This document shows, piece after piece, positions 20,411-31,919 of a stretch of 64,000 bases of DNA; within the stretch, counting starts at the first letter, position 1; each line of letters starts with the position of its first letter. Where the stretch lies: positions 6,508,748 through 6,572,747 of the forward strand of contig NW_020656077.1 of NCBI RefSeq assembly GCF_003589595.1, given 5' to 3'. The position numbers and the translations under genes are program-made. A model generated the notes under the pieces. It saw nothing but the letters and a program-made list of their open reading frames with translations. It did not search any database and was not told the origin of the DNA. The stretch is from Hyposmocoma kahamanoa. Its lineage: Eukaryota; Arthropoda; Insecta; Lepidoptera; Cosmopterigidae.

Positions 20411-20780
20411 AAGGCAAGTTTTAGGGTCATCAAACGATTTAGAGTGAACCTTCATACTTTACACGTCAAAGACATTCCCAACGTTGTTCCTAGCTACACT
20501 TTGTTGAGTTTATGAAATATACTTAGGTTTGTGAATATAACAAGTGACTTTCAACTTATAGGTCGTGTTGCGCATTGTCATACTTTCGTACGTGTTAAGT
20601 TTTGGTTAAGTTATACAAGTTTTAAGCTCGTTTCGGTTGTGACTATGACTTATTTGATGATAGATAGTGACTTCACCCTTATAGTTGACATGGAAGGATC
20701 TCTAGTGAGATGAAGATGTGGGAACTTTTTTACGTAAATTCCGTGAGAAAAAAGTTTGCTATCGGTTTGCCATCGAGTAG
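20405..20780 (+). other. candidate 5' non-coding first exon
   Basis: From the putative TSS, apparently single-copy sequence runs to a perfect splice donor TAG|GTAAGTT at 20780/20781. It has only short frames (up to 69 codons, no domain), as expected for a 5' UTR exon. It could serve the FBXL7-like gene 35 kb downstream, on the same strand; nothing in the sequence proves this. Confidence 0.25.
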
Positions 20781-22520
20781 GTAAGTTCTTACTTTGTATT
20801 ACGAATATTATGATGAAAATGGTTTTGATATAAAATTTATGGAAAAATGAGAAACCGTCATTGAATAATGATTACGGATAATAATGTGGAAATACTGAAG
20901 CAAAGATTGTTATTCATGATTATTTTTGTATTTTGATAAGTACTTCTGTAGTTTCGCAGCACATTGTCAATACAATGAATCATGATTTCGAGTTTCTTTT
21001 GTCTTTATCTTTGGTGTGTTATGATCCAATTGTGACGATGCCGACCTACTTTTTTATCACCTCTTTTATCACTTACTTTTAAAATTTTGAGTCGTTGACT
21101 AGAATTCCTTTTCCTTCGTAGTGGAAGGAAAGTGACGTTGGTTCTTTCCGTTGGTTCTTTCCGTCACCACTCCCATCAAAATTCTCGAAGCAAGAGGAAG
21201 TGGTTATTAATCATCATGTATCACTTCCTACATAACTCCTGAAGCGAGAGGATGTGCATTCCTCTGGGAAATTGTTTCTGCTTAAACGTCAATAATTTCT
21301 TATGTGCGTTTTATAACAAAGGAACATAAAAATGTGTGGAAAACTGTTTGTTAACATACGCCTATGAAGCTTTCGCTAAGAGTTCCCGCTACGTCAAGAA
21401 ATGACAAACCTCTTCGAGGATACCAACAGGGCTCTCAGACAAATCAAAGAAGTGTACATGCCACACTATGGTAGGTACCTAGGTCGTGTCTATGTTTTAA
21501 CCAACATGAGTATAAGTCCACTTACTTATTATATAGGCAACTAAGCTTACTTCTAGACCTTAGGCTATATATTTAAACCCGTTCATTGGTTAACTATAAT
21601 TTCTTATGACTACTTATGAGATACTTAAGTCGTTTCGAATTCCCATTAAAAGCCTTAAGCCTACGACACAAGGAACGTAATCCGTTGAAAATGCTGCTTG
21701 TCTTTTGCTTCTGCACATAGCCAATTATTGTAATCGTAAGTAAATGTTATTAAATAAAAGTTTTATGTAATTCAACGTAAAGAGAGGTTTTCCCACAGTT
21801 AACATTAAACTAACTAGATGGCGCATGAAGTTCGAAGAAAAGCGCAGTCAATAATCGGGCTATAATACTGACATAAAATCTTTCTTGTAGTATCTACTCC
21901 CGGTGTCTTTGTTAAACTTTTTTAATCTAGTAACTCGTTATTTCTAATGCAAAACAACATTATATTACTGCTCATGATGGTTTACTTCTTTTTTTTAAAT
22001 AATTTTGTATCTTTATGCACTTCCACTTTAATAAACAAATTATTAATAGAAATAAAATTCTTATTTCGCCACGAGATTTTCTTCACAGCGAGGACTTTTC
22101 ATATTTTAAGGTATTTATAGGCGTTTATGCCTTTTGTGTTGCTGATGCCAGGTTATATATTTTCAAATACTTTTATATGTTTCTTTTTGCAAATATTTTT
22201 ATCATTTATGTGTGGCAATTCACCTAGAGAACGCTGCATGTCGTCGTGATTTTGGAGGCGAAATAAAGGTCAATAAATGAGAAATCCAATACGCTAGGCA
22301 AAAATTATACAAAAAAATTATGGAAATTTGATAATAATGTCGTGTGTTTCTAATATGGCATATTAATCACAATTCAGATTCTACTGTAGGGTTTGAGGAG
22401 GATTATAGAACAGGCAAAGATTAAAATATTTGTAATCACTGAAATGGGAGTGTGGATACACCCTCCTTATGATAAACAAACGTAATCTACATTTTTAGCG
22501 AATTTCAGTTATTATTGAGT
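20781..22520. other. unassigned, mostly single-copy AT-rich DNA
   Basis: 21135-21165 has a short tandem TTGGTTCTTTCCG. A 25-codon frame at 21400-21472 ends at an ATG|GTAGGT donor-like site but has no recognisable homology. No gene assigned. Confidence 0.35.
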
Positions 22521-22527
22521 TATGTTA

Positions 22528-22710
22528 CTAGCAGTTGAGCTCCTTGTGTAAGAGTTCGTCCAGGGAAGTTCTGCCACCTTATCTGTTTCTGCCGCCAAGC
22601 AGTAATGTCAGTATTCCTGTGTTCTGGTTTCGAAGGGTAAGGGTGCTGGTGAAATTACAGGCACATAGGACTCAGGGTGACGGGCGCAGTGGCAGTTCAC
22701 ATTGTACAAA
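22528..22710 (+). repeat. family B repeat, 5' two thirds
   Basis: AGTTGAGCTCCTTGTGTAAG, GTTCGTCCAGGGAAGTTCTG, GAAATTACAGGCACATAGGA, then GGCGCAGTGGCAGT where the match breaks. Confidence 0.8.
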
Positions 22711-23045
22711 TATTTGAGGGGTACTTACTGTCACTGCGCCCGTCACCCCGAGAGATAAGTTGACAAGTCCCATATGTGCCTGTAAGAGTCCTCTTCCTAG
22801 CTACCTCTTACTAGCGTCTTTCCAGCGTTAGCTTCTTGCCAACTGCCCTTCAAACTGGAACACAGTAATACTGACATTACTGCTTGGCACATGGGACTTG
22901 TCAACTTATGTGACAGAGTGGTGGGCGCAATGGCAGTGCCTCTCAGATCTTTGCGATTTAAAACTCTGAGTGGCACTGCAACTGTTATGGACAGGCGTGT
23001 AGCTTACCATCGATGTTACCACCATTGATGTTATTAAAAAAAAGT
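22711..23045. repeat. head-to-head composite of family B (copy 1)
   Basis: A reverse segment (CACTGCGCCCGTCACCCCGA, GATAAGTTGACAAGTCCCAT) is joined through TTAGCTTCTTGCCAACTGCC to a forward segment (CTTGGCACATGGGACTTGTC ... TGCAACTGTTATGGACAGGC). The same order and junction occur at 28377-28690, so the composite appears to have spread as one unit. Confidence 0.75.
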
Positions 23046-23169
23046 TATTAACACAACATCTCTGGGACCAGCGAAACGAGCCTTTATAAGCGGTTTTTTA
23101 TATCATAATTAGTTCCAAGTAGTTTATTGAATGTCACGATGTTTCGTCATCGTAATATTCAATCTCTTT

Positions 23170-23262
23170 TTGTGTTACTCCACACTAGTTTGTTATAATT
23201 ATTAAGAAAGATCGGACACTTAGAAAAATTTTTCGATCCAGCTGGATTCGAAGCTTTAGGCA
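23170..23262 (-). repeat. SINE family C, truncated
   Basis: TTGTTATAATTATTAAGAAA, GATCGGACACTTAGAAAAAT and TTCGATCCAGCTGGATTCGA, the reverse of the family C tail and B-box. Confidence 0.6.
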
Positions 23263-23734
23263 GTGGGCCTGGTTACTAATTATTTTTGTAATTTAAAACA
23301 AAATACTTTAAAAATTAACGCGGTTGCACCTTAGACTATTCCTTTATTTTTTTCCATCCTCTAAGGGTTACACAGGCAAAGGACGAAGGGTGCAGAAACA
23401 ATTTTGACAGCAGTGAAATCTTATACAATGACTTAGATTTACATACCTTCACCCAGTTTAAAGTTATAACATGTTGATGCAATATCTATTTATTCTAATA
23501 TATAAAAATTAAAAACGACTAAAAATACAAAGTATTCAACACCAACTAAGCCACGGATCGAACCATCGGACCTCACGAATTCTTCTACGTACTTGTTGCA
23601 GGTCTTTGTTTTCGGTTTTTGACGACTTTTTTGCCGTAACGCCATCTGTGAGAATTCTATTTCTTCACTCGGCCAGGCATCTTTACAGCTACCAGCAGGT
23701 GCCTAGAGATGTCGCTTTAATAATTGCAATTAAG

Positions 23735-23920
23735 TTTCATATTCAATTATTTTTTGTGAAATAACTCCATTACTTTGTTATAATTATTAATACAAAGATC
23801 GAACATCTAGAAAAAAATCCTTCGATCCAGATGGATTCGACGCAACTTCTAGCAAACCGTGCCAGACGCTATGCCAACTAAGCCACGGAACAAACCAGCG
23901 GACCTTACGAAATATTGTGC
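23735..23920 (-). repeat. SINE family C, near full-length
   Basis: Reverse strand: tRNA-like head (CTTAGTTGGCATAGCGTCTG, GCACGGTTTGCTAGAAG, B-box region), then TGTTCGATCTTTGTATTAAT and the CAAAAAATAATTGAATAT tail. Flanking 23521-23660 holds further degraded pieces (AAGCCACGGATCGAACCATC). Confidence 0.7.
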
Positions 23921-24748
23921 GTGTTTTGTATGGTTTCATACATTCCTCGGCATAACTCTGCGCACGCGGCGATCAACTTTAGCCACGTATTATTTAAACA
24001 TGCAACTCACACTCTATTTTCACGTAGTAAGTTACCAACTGTCCACCTATACAAGGAAATATTTGCCACCATAGTATCTGTATTTACTATATCTGTACGT
24101 ACAATATACTTTTACCATTGTCTTTGCAAGTCTTTCTCTGCGTACTAGCACTACAGTCCATGTGTGGAGTAAGGTGGACCATACATGCTCGTCGCAGTGT
24201 TTTTGGTTTTATAATGGTTTTATACGACTTTGTTTTGCGGTAGCAGCGCCATCTTTTCAAAAACTTAATGTGCCTATTGCTCGAAAGTTGCCAAAATACA
24301 AACGCCTTGTTTATAACAAGGAGGTTAGAATAGGTAATAAGAGCACACTAGAATTGAAGAGTCGCAAATGCGATTCTGTAGTATTAGATTTCTAAAACGT
24401 GTTCTTGAACTATAGGCTCACACTAGTAGACTATTATAGATAAATGAAATAGTGTAGACATAGGATTACTTTGCGGTATATTTATTAATCAAGTTTCACG
24501 ACTAGTTTATATTAAATCACAGTGTTCAAGTAAATATTAGACTTTGCTAGAATGTGAAGGAAACTATTAAGTTTTACTAAATGCTTGTGAAAGTGCCGCC
24601 CTTTAAGGGACTCACCACATTTATTCACACAGAAGCGCTTTGAGCCGGACAGAAAAACTTTTATGTCCATGCAATAAGAGCGATAATTGCGATAAAAGCG
24701 CCGATGCGAATAAAGCGACACAAAAATGACTACAAGTTATATGTAAAT
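23921..24748. other. unassigned DNA
   Basis: No recognised domain or shared repeat. Confidence 0.35.
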
Positions 24749-25012
24749 CGTCTGCTTAAAGGTAAACCGAACACATAAGCCACAAAAGTGACATTTCCAC
24801 AAAAAAACTGTAAATTGTGTACCGGTTTTAAGAAAATCACCATCTTTCTGCAGGTATAACTCTTATTAAGTTTATAGTTTTATTGTTATTGAGTTTCACG
24901 TGCAGAAAGGTAGTGATTTTCTTACCATAATATATTCTTAACATAATAAATTAAAGACTTTTTGCTTAAAATGTCACTTATGTGATTTTACCTTTAAACA
25001 GACGTTACACAT
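24749..25012. mobile_element. MITE with nested palindrome
   Basis: Ends are inverted: CGTCTGCTTAAAGGTAAA at left against CGTCTGTTTAAAGGTAAA (reverse of right), followed on both sides by CACATAAG..GTGACATTT. Inside, TTAAGAAAATCACCATCTTT and CTGCA pair with TGCAG and AAAGGTAGTGATTTTCTTA, giving a second stem. About 262 bp, non-coding. Confidence 0.7.
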
Positions 25013-25205
25013 TGACCTATATTACTTGTTTTTTTATCCCTTACTACCTTTAAATAATGATGTGTTACATACATAAATAAAGTTACTTTAGCAGCCAGAA
25101 TCAAAACACAGTATGAGCATTTGTTACGTATTTGGTTTTGTTGTTGCACAAGAAAATTTGGAATAAAATTTGGTTTTACTTTAATAATTTAACTAACTAA
25201 AATTT

Positions 25206-25398
25206 CACTGCCGAACAGTTACCAGGTCGAACAGTTACCATGTCGGACTGCCACACAGAGGTCCCAGGTTCGATTCCCGGGCCGGAAGAAATATTTATAT
25301 GGTCTACATTTATTTCTCTCGTGAGTTTGGGTGTTTTTTGTTGTTGGGTCTATCTATGAGTCTGCCCATGGCACCCGCGACACAGGGTTTCTTAATGC
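25206..25398 (+). repeat. SINE family A with duplicated A-box start
   Basis: GTCGAACAGTTACCATGTCG is preceded by a near copy (GCCGAACAGTTACCAG), then normal head, body and CGCGACACAGGGTTTC. Tail lost. Confidence 0.8.
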
Positions 25399-25728
25399 GA
25401 TATACCGTGTCGTTAAGAATCGATGTAACCTCAAATGACTTTTTTCTTTTTTTTATTCAATAGGTACTTTACATATACCAATGTTTTTTTAATATCAACT
25501 GAAGTAAATAGAACACCTATAGTATACAATATACATTTTTCAAATGACTATTTCGTTTGTAAAATAAAAATTCTGAAATGAACCCAGTATCCCCGCCGGT
25601 CGACTCCCGCAATAAAACCGATTGAGTGCGGAAAACATTTGAATTCAAGCTAAGGTAGTATCTACTTTTAAATAAAATACATAGTTGTACAATTCCACAT
25701 ACCAACCTACCTTTGATGTATAATTTCT

Positions 25729-25903
25729 CTGTGGCCGAACGGTTACACTCTGGACTGCGACGCAGACGTCGTTCCCGGGCCGGGAGAAAAGTTTGTAAGG
25801 CCCACATTTATCTTCTTTCGTGAGTGTAATTTGTAGTTATCTATGTATGTGCGCGGCACCTGTGATAGGGTTTCGCTGGCGGGGCTATGAGTGTATGCAT
25901 TTA
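25729..25903 (+). repeat. SINE family A, diverged
   Basis: CTGTGGCCGAACGGTTACAC, CGGGCCGGGAGAAA, then a decayed body (GCGCGGCACCTGTGATAGGG) and a poly-A tail. The B-box is partly deleted. Confidence 0.75.
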
Positions 25904-26960
25904 AAAAAAAAGTGAAAGGTATCAACATGTGGCTTGATTATAAATATGCCAATGGTACATGCGCATATTAATATTAAAAGGTGGTAGTTTTGTGACGGTT
26001 CAGGCTTCCAAATGTAGGATTAAGAATTTGGCTCAGGTGTTGTCAGAATAGAAGAGGTAGAATTTCCGGGTGGATAACTAGGGAGAGATAGGAAGGTATG
26101 AAATTAAAGGATGGAGAGTGATAAAGTGTAACAATAAGTTTATATCAAAAAGAACCTGAGAGCGTTATCTAGGAGAGTAGAGTGGTGTGGTGTGTAGATG
26201 AAGAAGATGAAGTAAGATACACGGAGTTGCGGGCCTCTGCTCTCCAAGGTGACACTGAAATTGAAACTGTCAAAGTGCGAGATATAGCTTGTTATAGCAA
26301 ATTTAAGTAATTTAGGCACAAATATTATAGGAAATATTAGTTGGAACTTTTTTCAGGAATCAGTAATGGGAGAGATGACGATGATAAACGGTCCTTAGTT
26401 GCACACTACAGTGTATACACAGAGTCAGACTTCTGATTTAGTTTAAATGTCATGAAATTATCACGGAATTAACTTTTTTTAATATATGAACAATAAATTT
26501 GACTGTCATTAGACATTTTCCTTTTTAACGATGTGCTGTTATTGTCATTTTCTCGTTGACTCGAAAATACCATTGGTACCATTGGACTTCATCTTTCTTT
26601 TGACTTATTGAAGCTGTTCAAAACGTTTAGCAGAAATGATATTATAGGGAGTTTGCGGCCGCTCTCTTTATGAGCGTTTAACAATGGGCATAGCGTGTCG
26701 TGTTCAATCATTTTGAGAGTCAATTCTGCTATTATTTCGCAACCCGAGGCTTCGATTTCATGGGAACGGCGAAGGCTTGATCTCTTTGTATTGATTAGCG
26801 TCTGATATATTGTTAGATTCGATCAGATATGCCGATTCGGATAAGTCACGAATGCCGCTTTGCAGGAATAGATGGATCGAATGATAGTTTGTTTTAATCT
26901 GAGTCTCTTATGTTTGTTATGTGGATCTTCTCCTAATCAGAAAGGTTCGGAATATTTTTT
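25904..26960. other. unassigned DNA
   Basis: 26000-26210 is purine-rich with long low-complexity runs. No gene or shared repeat recognised. Confidence 0.35.
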
Positions 26961-26965
26961 TATGA

Positions 26966-27035
26966 TATCAAGTGACAGAATGGACGAGGTCGTGCGCCTG
27001 ATGGTAAGCGAAACACCTATCCATAACCGTATTGA
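26966..27035 (-). repeat. family B repeat fragment
   Basis: TATCAAGTGACAGAATGGAC and GTGCGCCTGATGGTAAGCGA match the tail-side end of family B in reverse. Confidence 0.55.
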
Positions 27036-27039
27036 TAGC

Positions 27040-27295
27040 TTCAGCGCGATTATTCGGAAGAGAACTGCCTCCCTGATGCGTCGCGTGCGTGGCAGTTCCA
27101 ATAGCCTAGTTCGTTTGATCTGGGAGAACCCTGTCAGTGAATTGTGGAAGCACTGGAACTCAGTCCACATGGGTTCCAGTGGTTTAATTTATAAGTTAAT
27201 GTAATATTTCGCAAATTTAGTACTAACATAGGTTGTAAGAATTTTTTGTAACTAACACTAATATGGATTATGTTTGAAATAAACTTTTTGAATTT
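27040..27295 (+). pseudogene. probable LINE ORF end with 3' UTR and poly-A signal
   Basis: The frame ending at 27204 has RKRTASLMRRVRGSSNSLVR and WKHWNSVHMGSSG, a pattern I associate with the extreme C-terminus of an insect LINE ORF2. It is followed by an ~80-bp UTR, AATAAA at 27278-27283 and a T/A-rich end. The part before it is family B sequence, so the apparent 110-codon frame from 26872 is chimeric. Assignment rests on pattern only. Confidence 0.45.
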
Positions 27296-27309
27296 TTTTT
27301 TTGAATAAC

Positions 27310-27480
27310 CGCTGCAGTGCTACACAAAACTTTAAGTCGCCATTGCGCCTGTCATTCTGAGACATATCTTTAGTTGACAAGTCCCGTGAGCCTGTAGTTT
27401 GACCAGTATCGTTACCATTCCAAATGGTGGTAAGGTAGCAGTATTTCTCTGGATGATTTCTTTCACAAGGAGCTAGTAAA
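27310..27480 (-). repeat. family B repeat, partial
   Basis: CGCTGCAGTGCTACACAAAA, TTGACAAGTCCCGTGAGCC and CAAGGAGCTAGT in reverse order of the family. Confidence 0.7.
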
Positions 27481-27816
27481 AGGATATAAAAAATATGAAC
27501 TCCTTAAGTCGTTCGTCTCTTTCCACGTTTTCATTTTCATTTCCTATTTCTTTTAATGCGTCCGGATATCATATCTACTGAACGCGCTGCTTTCGCTGTA
27601 GATCCAGTTAGCATAGAACCTTATTAAGCCGCACTATCATTTTATAACCGAGACGAATATAGAAATCTGTTCAAAGATCTCACGCTTACTAATCGTCCTG
27701 GTTTTCTAAAATTATATGTACGCTAATAATTATATACATTCCATCTGAAGATACGTTTACAATAACAATTGGTGCTAAATTAGCAATAAATTTTAGAAAG
27801 GGCCTGTGAGTTGAAA

Positions 27817-27819
27817 TAC

Positions 27820-27850
<31 letters not shown>

Positions 27851-27893
27851 CGCACACACTCAACATAGCCCCGCACTAGGGAAACCCTGTGTC
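27817..27893 (-). repeat. SINE family A, 3' end only
   Basis: (AAT)n tail followed by CGCACACACTCAACATAGCC and CTAGGGAAACCCTGTGTC, then the match stops. Confidence 0.8.
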
Positions 27894-28042
27894 TAAAACA
27901 TAAATCAGTTAAGTATTCGGGTGTAACCGGATTTAAGGAATTTTTCTTTGTGTTTGTTCAATCTTTGCATTAACATCAGAAAACTTTTACGTAATTACTT
28001 CTTGAATCTAAAATGACGACGTCGATAAATATTTTTTTTTAA

Positions 28043-28110
28043 TAATATTAAATGACGGGACGAAGAAGTCGTGTAGTCATACACGCCTATCCATAAGGCT
28101 GAACTCCTGA
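28043..28110 (-). repeat. family B repeat, tail-side fragment
   Basis: AATATTAAATGACGGGACGA and CACGCCTATCCATAAGGCT. The copy is interrupted by the MITE at 28117. Confidence 0.6.
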
Positions 28111-28116
28111 ACTCAC

Positions 28117-28373
28117 ACTGGCGCAGAGTGGAAGCGTCGCGTCGCGTCCTGTTTTTCAACTACAACGCTTGGCGACGCGCGTCGACACTCGCTATAATGC
28201 GCCCGTATCACAGTGTGGTCGGCGTCTGACGCCTCACTGTGCTCTAGTGACACGCGTCGACGCCCGTTTCCATATTTACATAACATAAATTTGTACCTTA
28301 ATAATGGGAAAATAGAGATGAATACACTATAGGCGAAAAACATGACACGTCGCGACGCTTCGGCTCTGCGCCT
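28117..28373. mobile_element. GC-rich MITE
   Basis: GGCGCAGAGTGGAAGCGTCG at the left is inverted at the right (reverse of 28344-28372: GGCGCAGAGCCGAAGCGTCG). The centre contains a further GCGACGCGCGTCGACA / GACACGCGTCGACGCC pair. Non-coding; target duplication not resolved. Confidence 0.7.
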
Positions 28374-28376
28374 TTA

Positions 28377-28690
28377 CAAATATTTGAGGGTTACTTTCTG
28401 CCACTGCGCCCGTCACCCAGAGAGATAAGTTGACAAGTCCCATGTGCCTGTAAGAGACCCCTTCTCCCACACTAGCGTCTTTCGAGCGTTAGCTTCTTGC
28501 CAACTGCCCTTCAAACTGGAACACAGTAATACTGACATTACTGCTTGGCACATGGGACTTGTCAACTTATGTGTCAGAGTGGTGGGCGCAGTGGCAGTGC
28601 CTCTCAGATTTATGCGATTTAAAGCTCTGAGTGGCACTGCAACCGTTATGGGTAGGCGTGTCCCGTCACTTAATGTTATAAAAAAAAAAC
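28377..28690. repeat. head-to-head composite of family B (copy 2)
   Basis: Same order and internal junction as 22711-23045, including CAAATATTTGAGGG at the left, TTAGCTTCTTGCCAACTGCC at the junction and GTGGTGGGCGCAGTGGCAGT after it. Ends in a poly-A run after AATGTTAT. Confidence 0.75.
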
Positions 28691-29299
28691 AATGGTGTAT
28701 CTTTAGTCTGGAACGATAATCTCTTTATTATTATCTATTTGTCTCGTTTATTACACACTTTTATATCTAAGTTATTGCGTTAATTCACAGTTTGGGGATA
28801 TTTTGTATACAGAGTTATTTTTGAAACACCGACAACCTCGCAGGAATATGTTACTAACATCATAAACAACAATTTTAGTTCCATGATTTTTAATATTTCA
28901 TTAGATTTTACTTTCATACAAAAATAAATGGATTTACATAGATCGCTCTAAACGGTAATAACTCTATGCAGCACGGGTGTGGGACTTGTTGCGGGGGGCG
29001 CTTGCACGTTTGAACATACTCTACGAAATGCAGATCAAGAAAGTGTCAGATAGTACAACAAGAACTTAAAAGTTTATTTTTGGTAAATTCACTATGTTTT
29101 CTAAAAAGTAATGGAACAAAAGTTGTTGTTTACGATATTATTTTTATAGTCCCTGGAATTTGGTAGTATTTTAAAATAAACCCTGTATAGTTCTAAAACG
29201 GACCCATGTACGCCATTACAACAACAACAACAAAAAAAATACGGAACGGTTTGCTAGAAAACATCGGATTAAGAAGTGAGTGTGAGAGGGACTAAGTGT
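28691..29299. other. unassigned AT-rich DNA
   Basis: Only a short (CAA)n run at 29219-29237 noted. Confidence 0.4.
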
Positions 29300-29362
29300 T
29301 CGATCTTTGTTTTAATAATAAAAAATAATTGAGTATCAATTCAATAAAAATATAAACAAAAA
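29300..29362 (+). repeat. SINE family C tail fragment
   Basis: AAGTGTTCGATCTTTGTTTT and TTGAGTATCAATTCAATAAA match the 3' part of 44630-44775. Confidence 0.6.
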
Positions 29363-29884
29363 AATACTTTATTACAATACAATAAGTCTAGACACAGCGT
29401 AAGAATGGAGTATTGCTCAAAATTACCATCAATACGTTAACCATTATTGTGTTCGTCGTAAATATTGGAATGTCTGCATGACTCACTTATCTTTTAAGTA
29501 AATTAACTAAAAGCGTATTATGCAAATGACCTTAGGGTTCAACGCAGACTGAACCTACGTCTTATCTTCCTACGTACCTTCAACTTTTGAAATTCATGAT
29601 CTCAGTAAGTACTAACTTACATTGCACTTATCGGTAATTATTCAGTTTGTGATGTGATTGAAGCACACTAAATTAACGTTTGAAATTGCAAATCGATAAC
29701 GTGTTAAAAAACTACACATACCTATATTTTTTCCTTCCACAACTTACTTGGTTATTACATTAGAGTATGTCTGTATATAAATAATTTATGAAAAGAATCA
29801 TTTCTTGTTATCAATGTCGCAATGTTACAATTTAAAGTATAATGCCAGCGGATAATAATGATCGTCACTTTTTCTTCCGTGATC
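29363..29884. other. unassigned AT-rich DNA
   Basis: Nothing recognised. Confidence 0.4.
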
Positions 29885-30620
29885 GTCATTCACAGAACAA
29901 TAAAATATAGTATTTTAGTAGAAGTGCTTAGTTTGCGTGACACGTGTCCCAACAGACTGGCGGAATTCCGCAAACTTAAACTCAGTCCGTCATTTCCATG
30001 TTATGGTCCTGTCAATTATCAAAAAAAATTAATGAATAAAAAATGCCTAACTTTGGAGTGCAAAAATTTATAGTCGCACTTGTAATAATATTATCTATGT
30101 TGGTGTTTCGTATTACCATTAAGTCTTATTTTATTTAATTTTAATAAATTTTTTAGTTTTTTGTTTATCGTAATCATTTTTTTGGTGCAAAAAATGAAAT
30201 AAATCTTTTTTGGAGAACTAAGCCTCGTATTCCAGAACTCTACTCTATACTCAAGTCAGGACTTGCGTATTGCAGTGAGCACTGAAAATCATACTCAAGT
30301 CTGCTTAAGTCCTGACTTGAGCATTGAGTAGAGTTCTGGAATACGACCCCAAGTAACATCTCAAATTCGTCGTCATTCAGTTATTAACAGCTAGATGGCA
30401 GCACATTGACTAAAACTTTAATATAAAATCAAAACGTAACTTGGACGTAAACGTAACTTAGGTAGGTATTGAAATTTCAACGATTTCTTTTCAAGTTTGA
30501 CACTTATACCAATCATTATCAAGTTTTCGTGGTGTTTTAAATTATGGATGTGTGACTCTTGGCGACAACGGTTCAGACATCGAGACTTCAGGCACTTCCA
30601 TTTTTTTTTCTTCTGTGTAT
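29885..30620 (+). repeat. family G repeat (copy 1), hosting a foldback MITE
   Basis: Landmarks shared with 36180-36840 and the reverse of 41200-41530: AGTAGAAGTG.CTAG, TTTGGAGTGCAAAAAT, GGAGAACTAA, GCTAGATGGCAGCAC, AATTTCAACGAT, CTTC.GTG at the end. The foldback MITE at 30222-30350 lies right after GGAGAACTAA; the other two copies lack it, so the empty site is visible. Non-coding. Confidence 0.7.
30222..30350. mobile_element. foldback MITE family F (copy 1)
   Basis: Near-perfect inverted arms of about 40 bp: CTCGTATTCCAGAACTCTAC, ..CTCAAGTCAGGACTTG mirrored by CTGACTTGAGCATTGAGTAG and AGTTCTGGAATACGAC. Same family at 40200-40378 and 57523-57683. Confidence 0.85.
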
Positions 30621-31429
30621 TAGTTCTTTATATTAGTGACGATCACTAATATAAAAACAATAATAAAAAAATATAAAATAAAGTAGTTTAATTAAAAAAA
30701 AGAACACACAATATTGTCCAAATACAACGATGTCAATAATAATTAAAAATTAAATTGCTTCAACGAAAATTTCTCTATCTTTAGAATTCATTATCCATTA
30801 AAAGCTATGTGTATTGTATAACCACAGTGTTCCACTTTGTTACAATCCTGACACGTGTCTTTTGCATCAACAACACGCAACACGAAAGAATTAAAAAAAA
30901 AAACAGAAAACAAATTGTTGAAAAACAAATGGTCTTTGGGTGAAGGTCGCTTTCAGACTGTTTAGAATCTTAGAGGATGGGAAAAAAAGATTAGAATGTA
31001 TGTTTTCAAATTTCAAATGTAGAAAAGAACTTAGGCAGCCTGAGTTACTATTTATAAAAATATGGCAAAAATGTGGCGATGTAATTACATCGATGCATTG
31101 AAGTGTTAAGGCTTTTAAGTTAATTCCTCGTTGATAGTATGTAATTAGTGTTGGTATTTGTACAGCGGGGATAAAGCTGCGAATATATATAAAGGTGTCA
31201 AACTTATGAGACAGGATAGGTGAAGAAACTCTAAAGTATTGCCTGGAAAGATTGACTGGTAACTGAGTGAAAGAACTTTATGATCGTGTTGTGACAAATT
31301 GAAGCCAATTATATTACGTTTAAGGTATAGAAAGTAATTTTTACGTATTATGTAGGTATTTCTAACATGTAGGTACGTATGTTACAAAGATTGTTTTTAA
31401 TAAGGTTTTGTCTTCTCTTTGTGCTCGTT
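30621..31429. other. unassigned AT-rich DNA
   Basis: Nothing recognised. Confidence 0.4.
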
Positions 31430-31545
31430 TTTCTCATTTTTGTTTGTCTATTTTGATAGTTTGTCATTTTTGTTCATCTATTTTGATAATTTCTCATTTT
31501 TGTTTATTCTTTTGATAGTTTGTATTTTTTCTTCGTCTACTTTTT
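31430..31545 (+). repeat. minisatellite of ~32-bp units
   Basis: Repeats of CATTTTTGTTTGTCTATTTT + GATAGTTTGT. A further unit at 31871-31916 lies on the other side of a family B insertion, so the array was split by it. Confidence 0.7.
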
Positions 31546-31551
31546 TTATAA

Positions 31552-31845
31552 TACCAAGTGACGGGACGAACAAGTCGGGCGCCTAATGGTAAGCGACACG
31601 CCTGTCCATAACAGTTTCAGTGCCACTCAGAGCTTTAAATCGCAAAGATTTCAGGGGCGCTGCCGCTGCGCCCGTCATCCCGAGACATAACTTGACAAGT
31701 CCCATGTGCCCGTAATTTCAACAATACCCTTACAAAACCGGAACACAGTAATGCTGACATTAATTATTGGCGGCAGATATAGGTAAGGTGACAGTACTTC
31801 CCTGGACGAACTCTCTCAGAAGAAGTTCTATTGCTACTATAATTT
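31552..31845 (-). repeat. family B repeat, near full length
   Basis: Runs from TATAATACCAAGTGACGGGA through CGCCTGTCCATAACAGTTTC, GACATAACTTGACAAGTCCC and CTTCCCTGGACGAACTCTCT to GAAGTTCTATTGCTAC. Inserted in a minisatellite. Confidence 0.85.
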
Positions 31846-31919
31846 ATTCTATTATTTTTATATAATATAGTTTGAATATGATAGTTTGTCATTTTTGTTT
31901 GTTTATTTTGATAGACACA

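Noticed and set aside
20208..20455. Three overlapping reverse frames of 64-73 codons rich in Ala, Arg and Cys
   Set aside because: They arise from the GC-rich island, which lacks stops in any frame; no domain and no splice context.
21400..21475. Short exon-like frame MTNLFEDTNRALRQIKEVYM before ATG|GTAGGT
   Set aside because: No convincing acceptor, no recognised homology, and only ~25 codons.
26872..27204. A 110-codon gene starting MDRMIVCFN
   Set aside because: The middle is family B repeat and the end looks like a LINE C-terminus followed by its 3' UTR, so the frame is chimeric.
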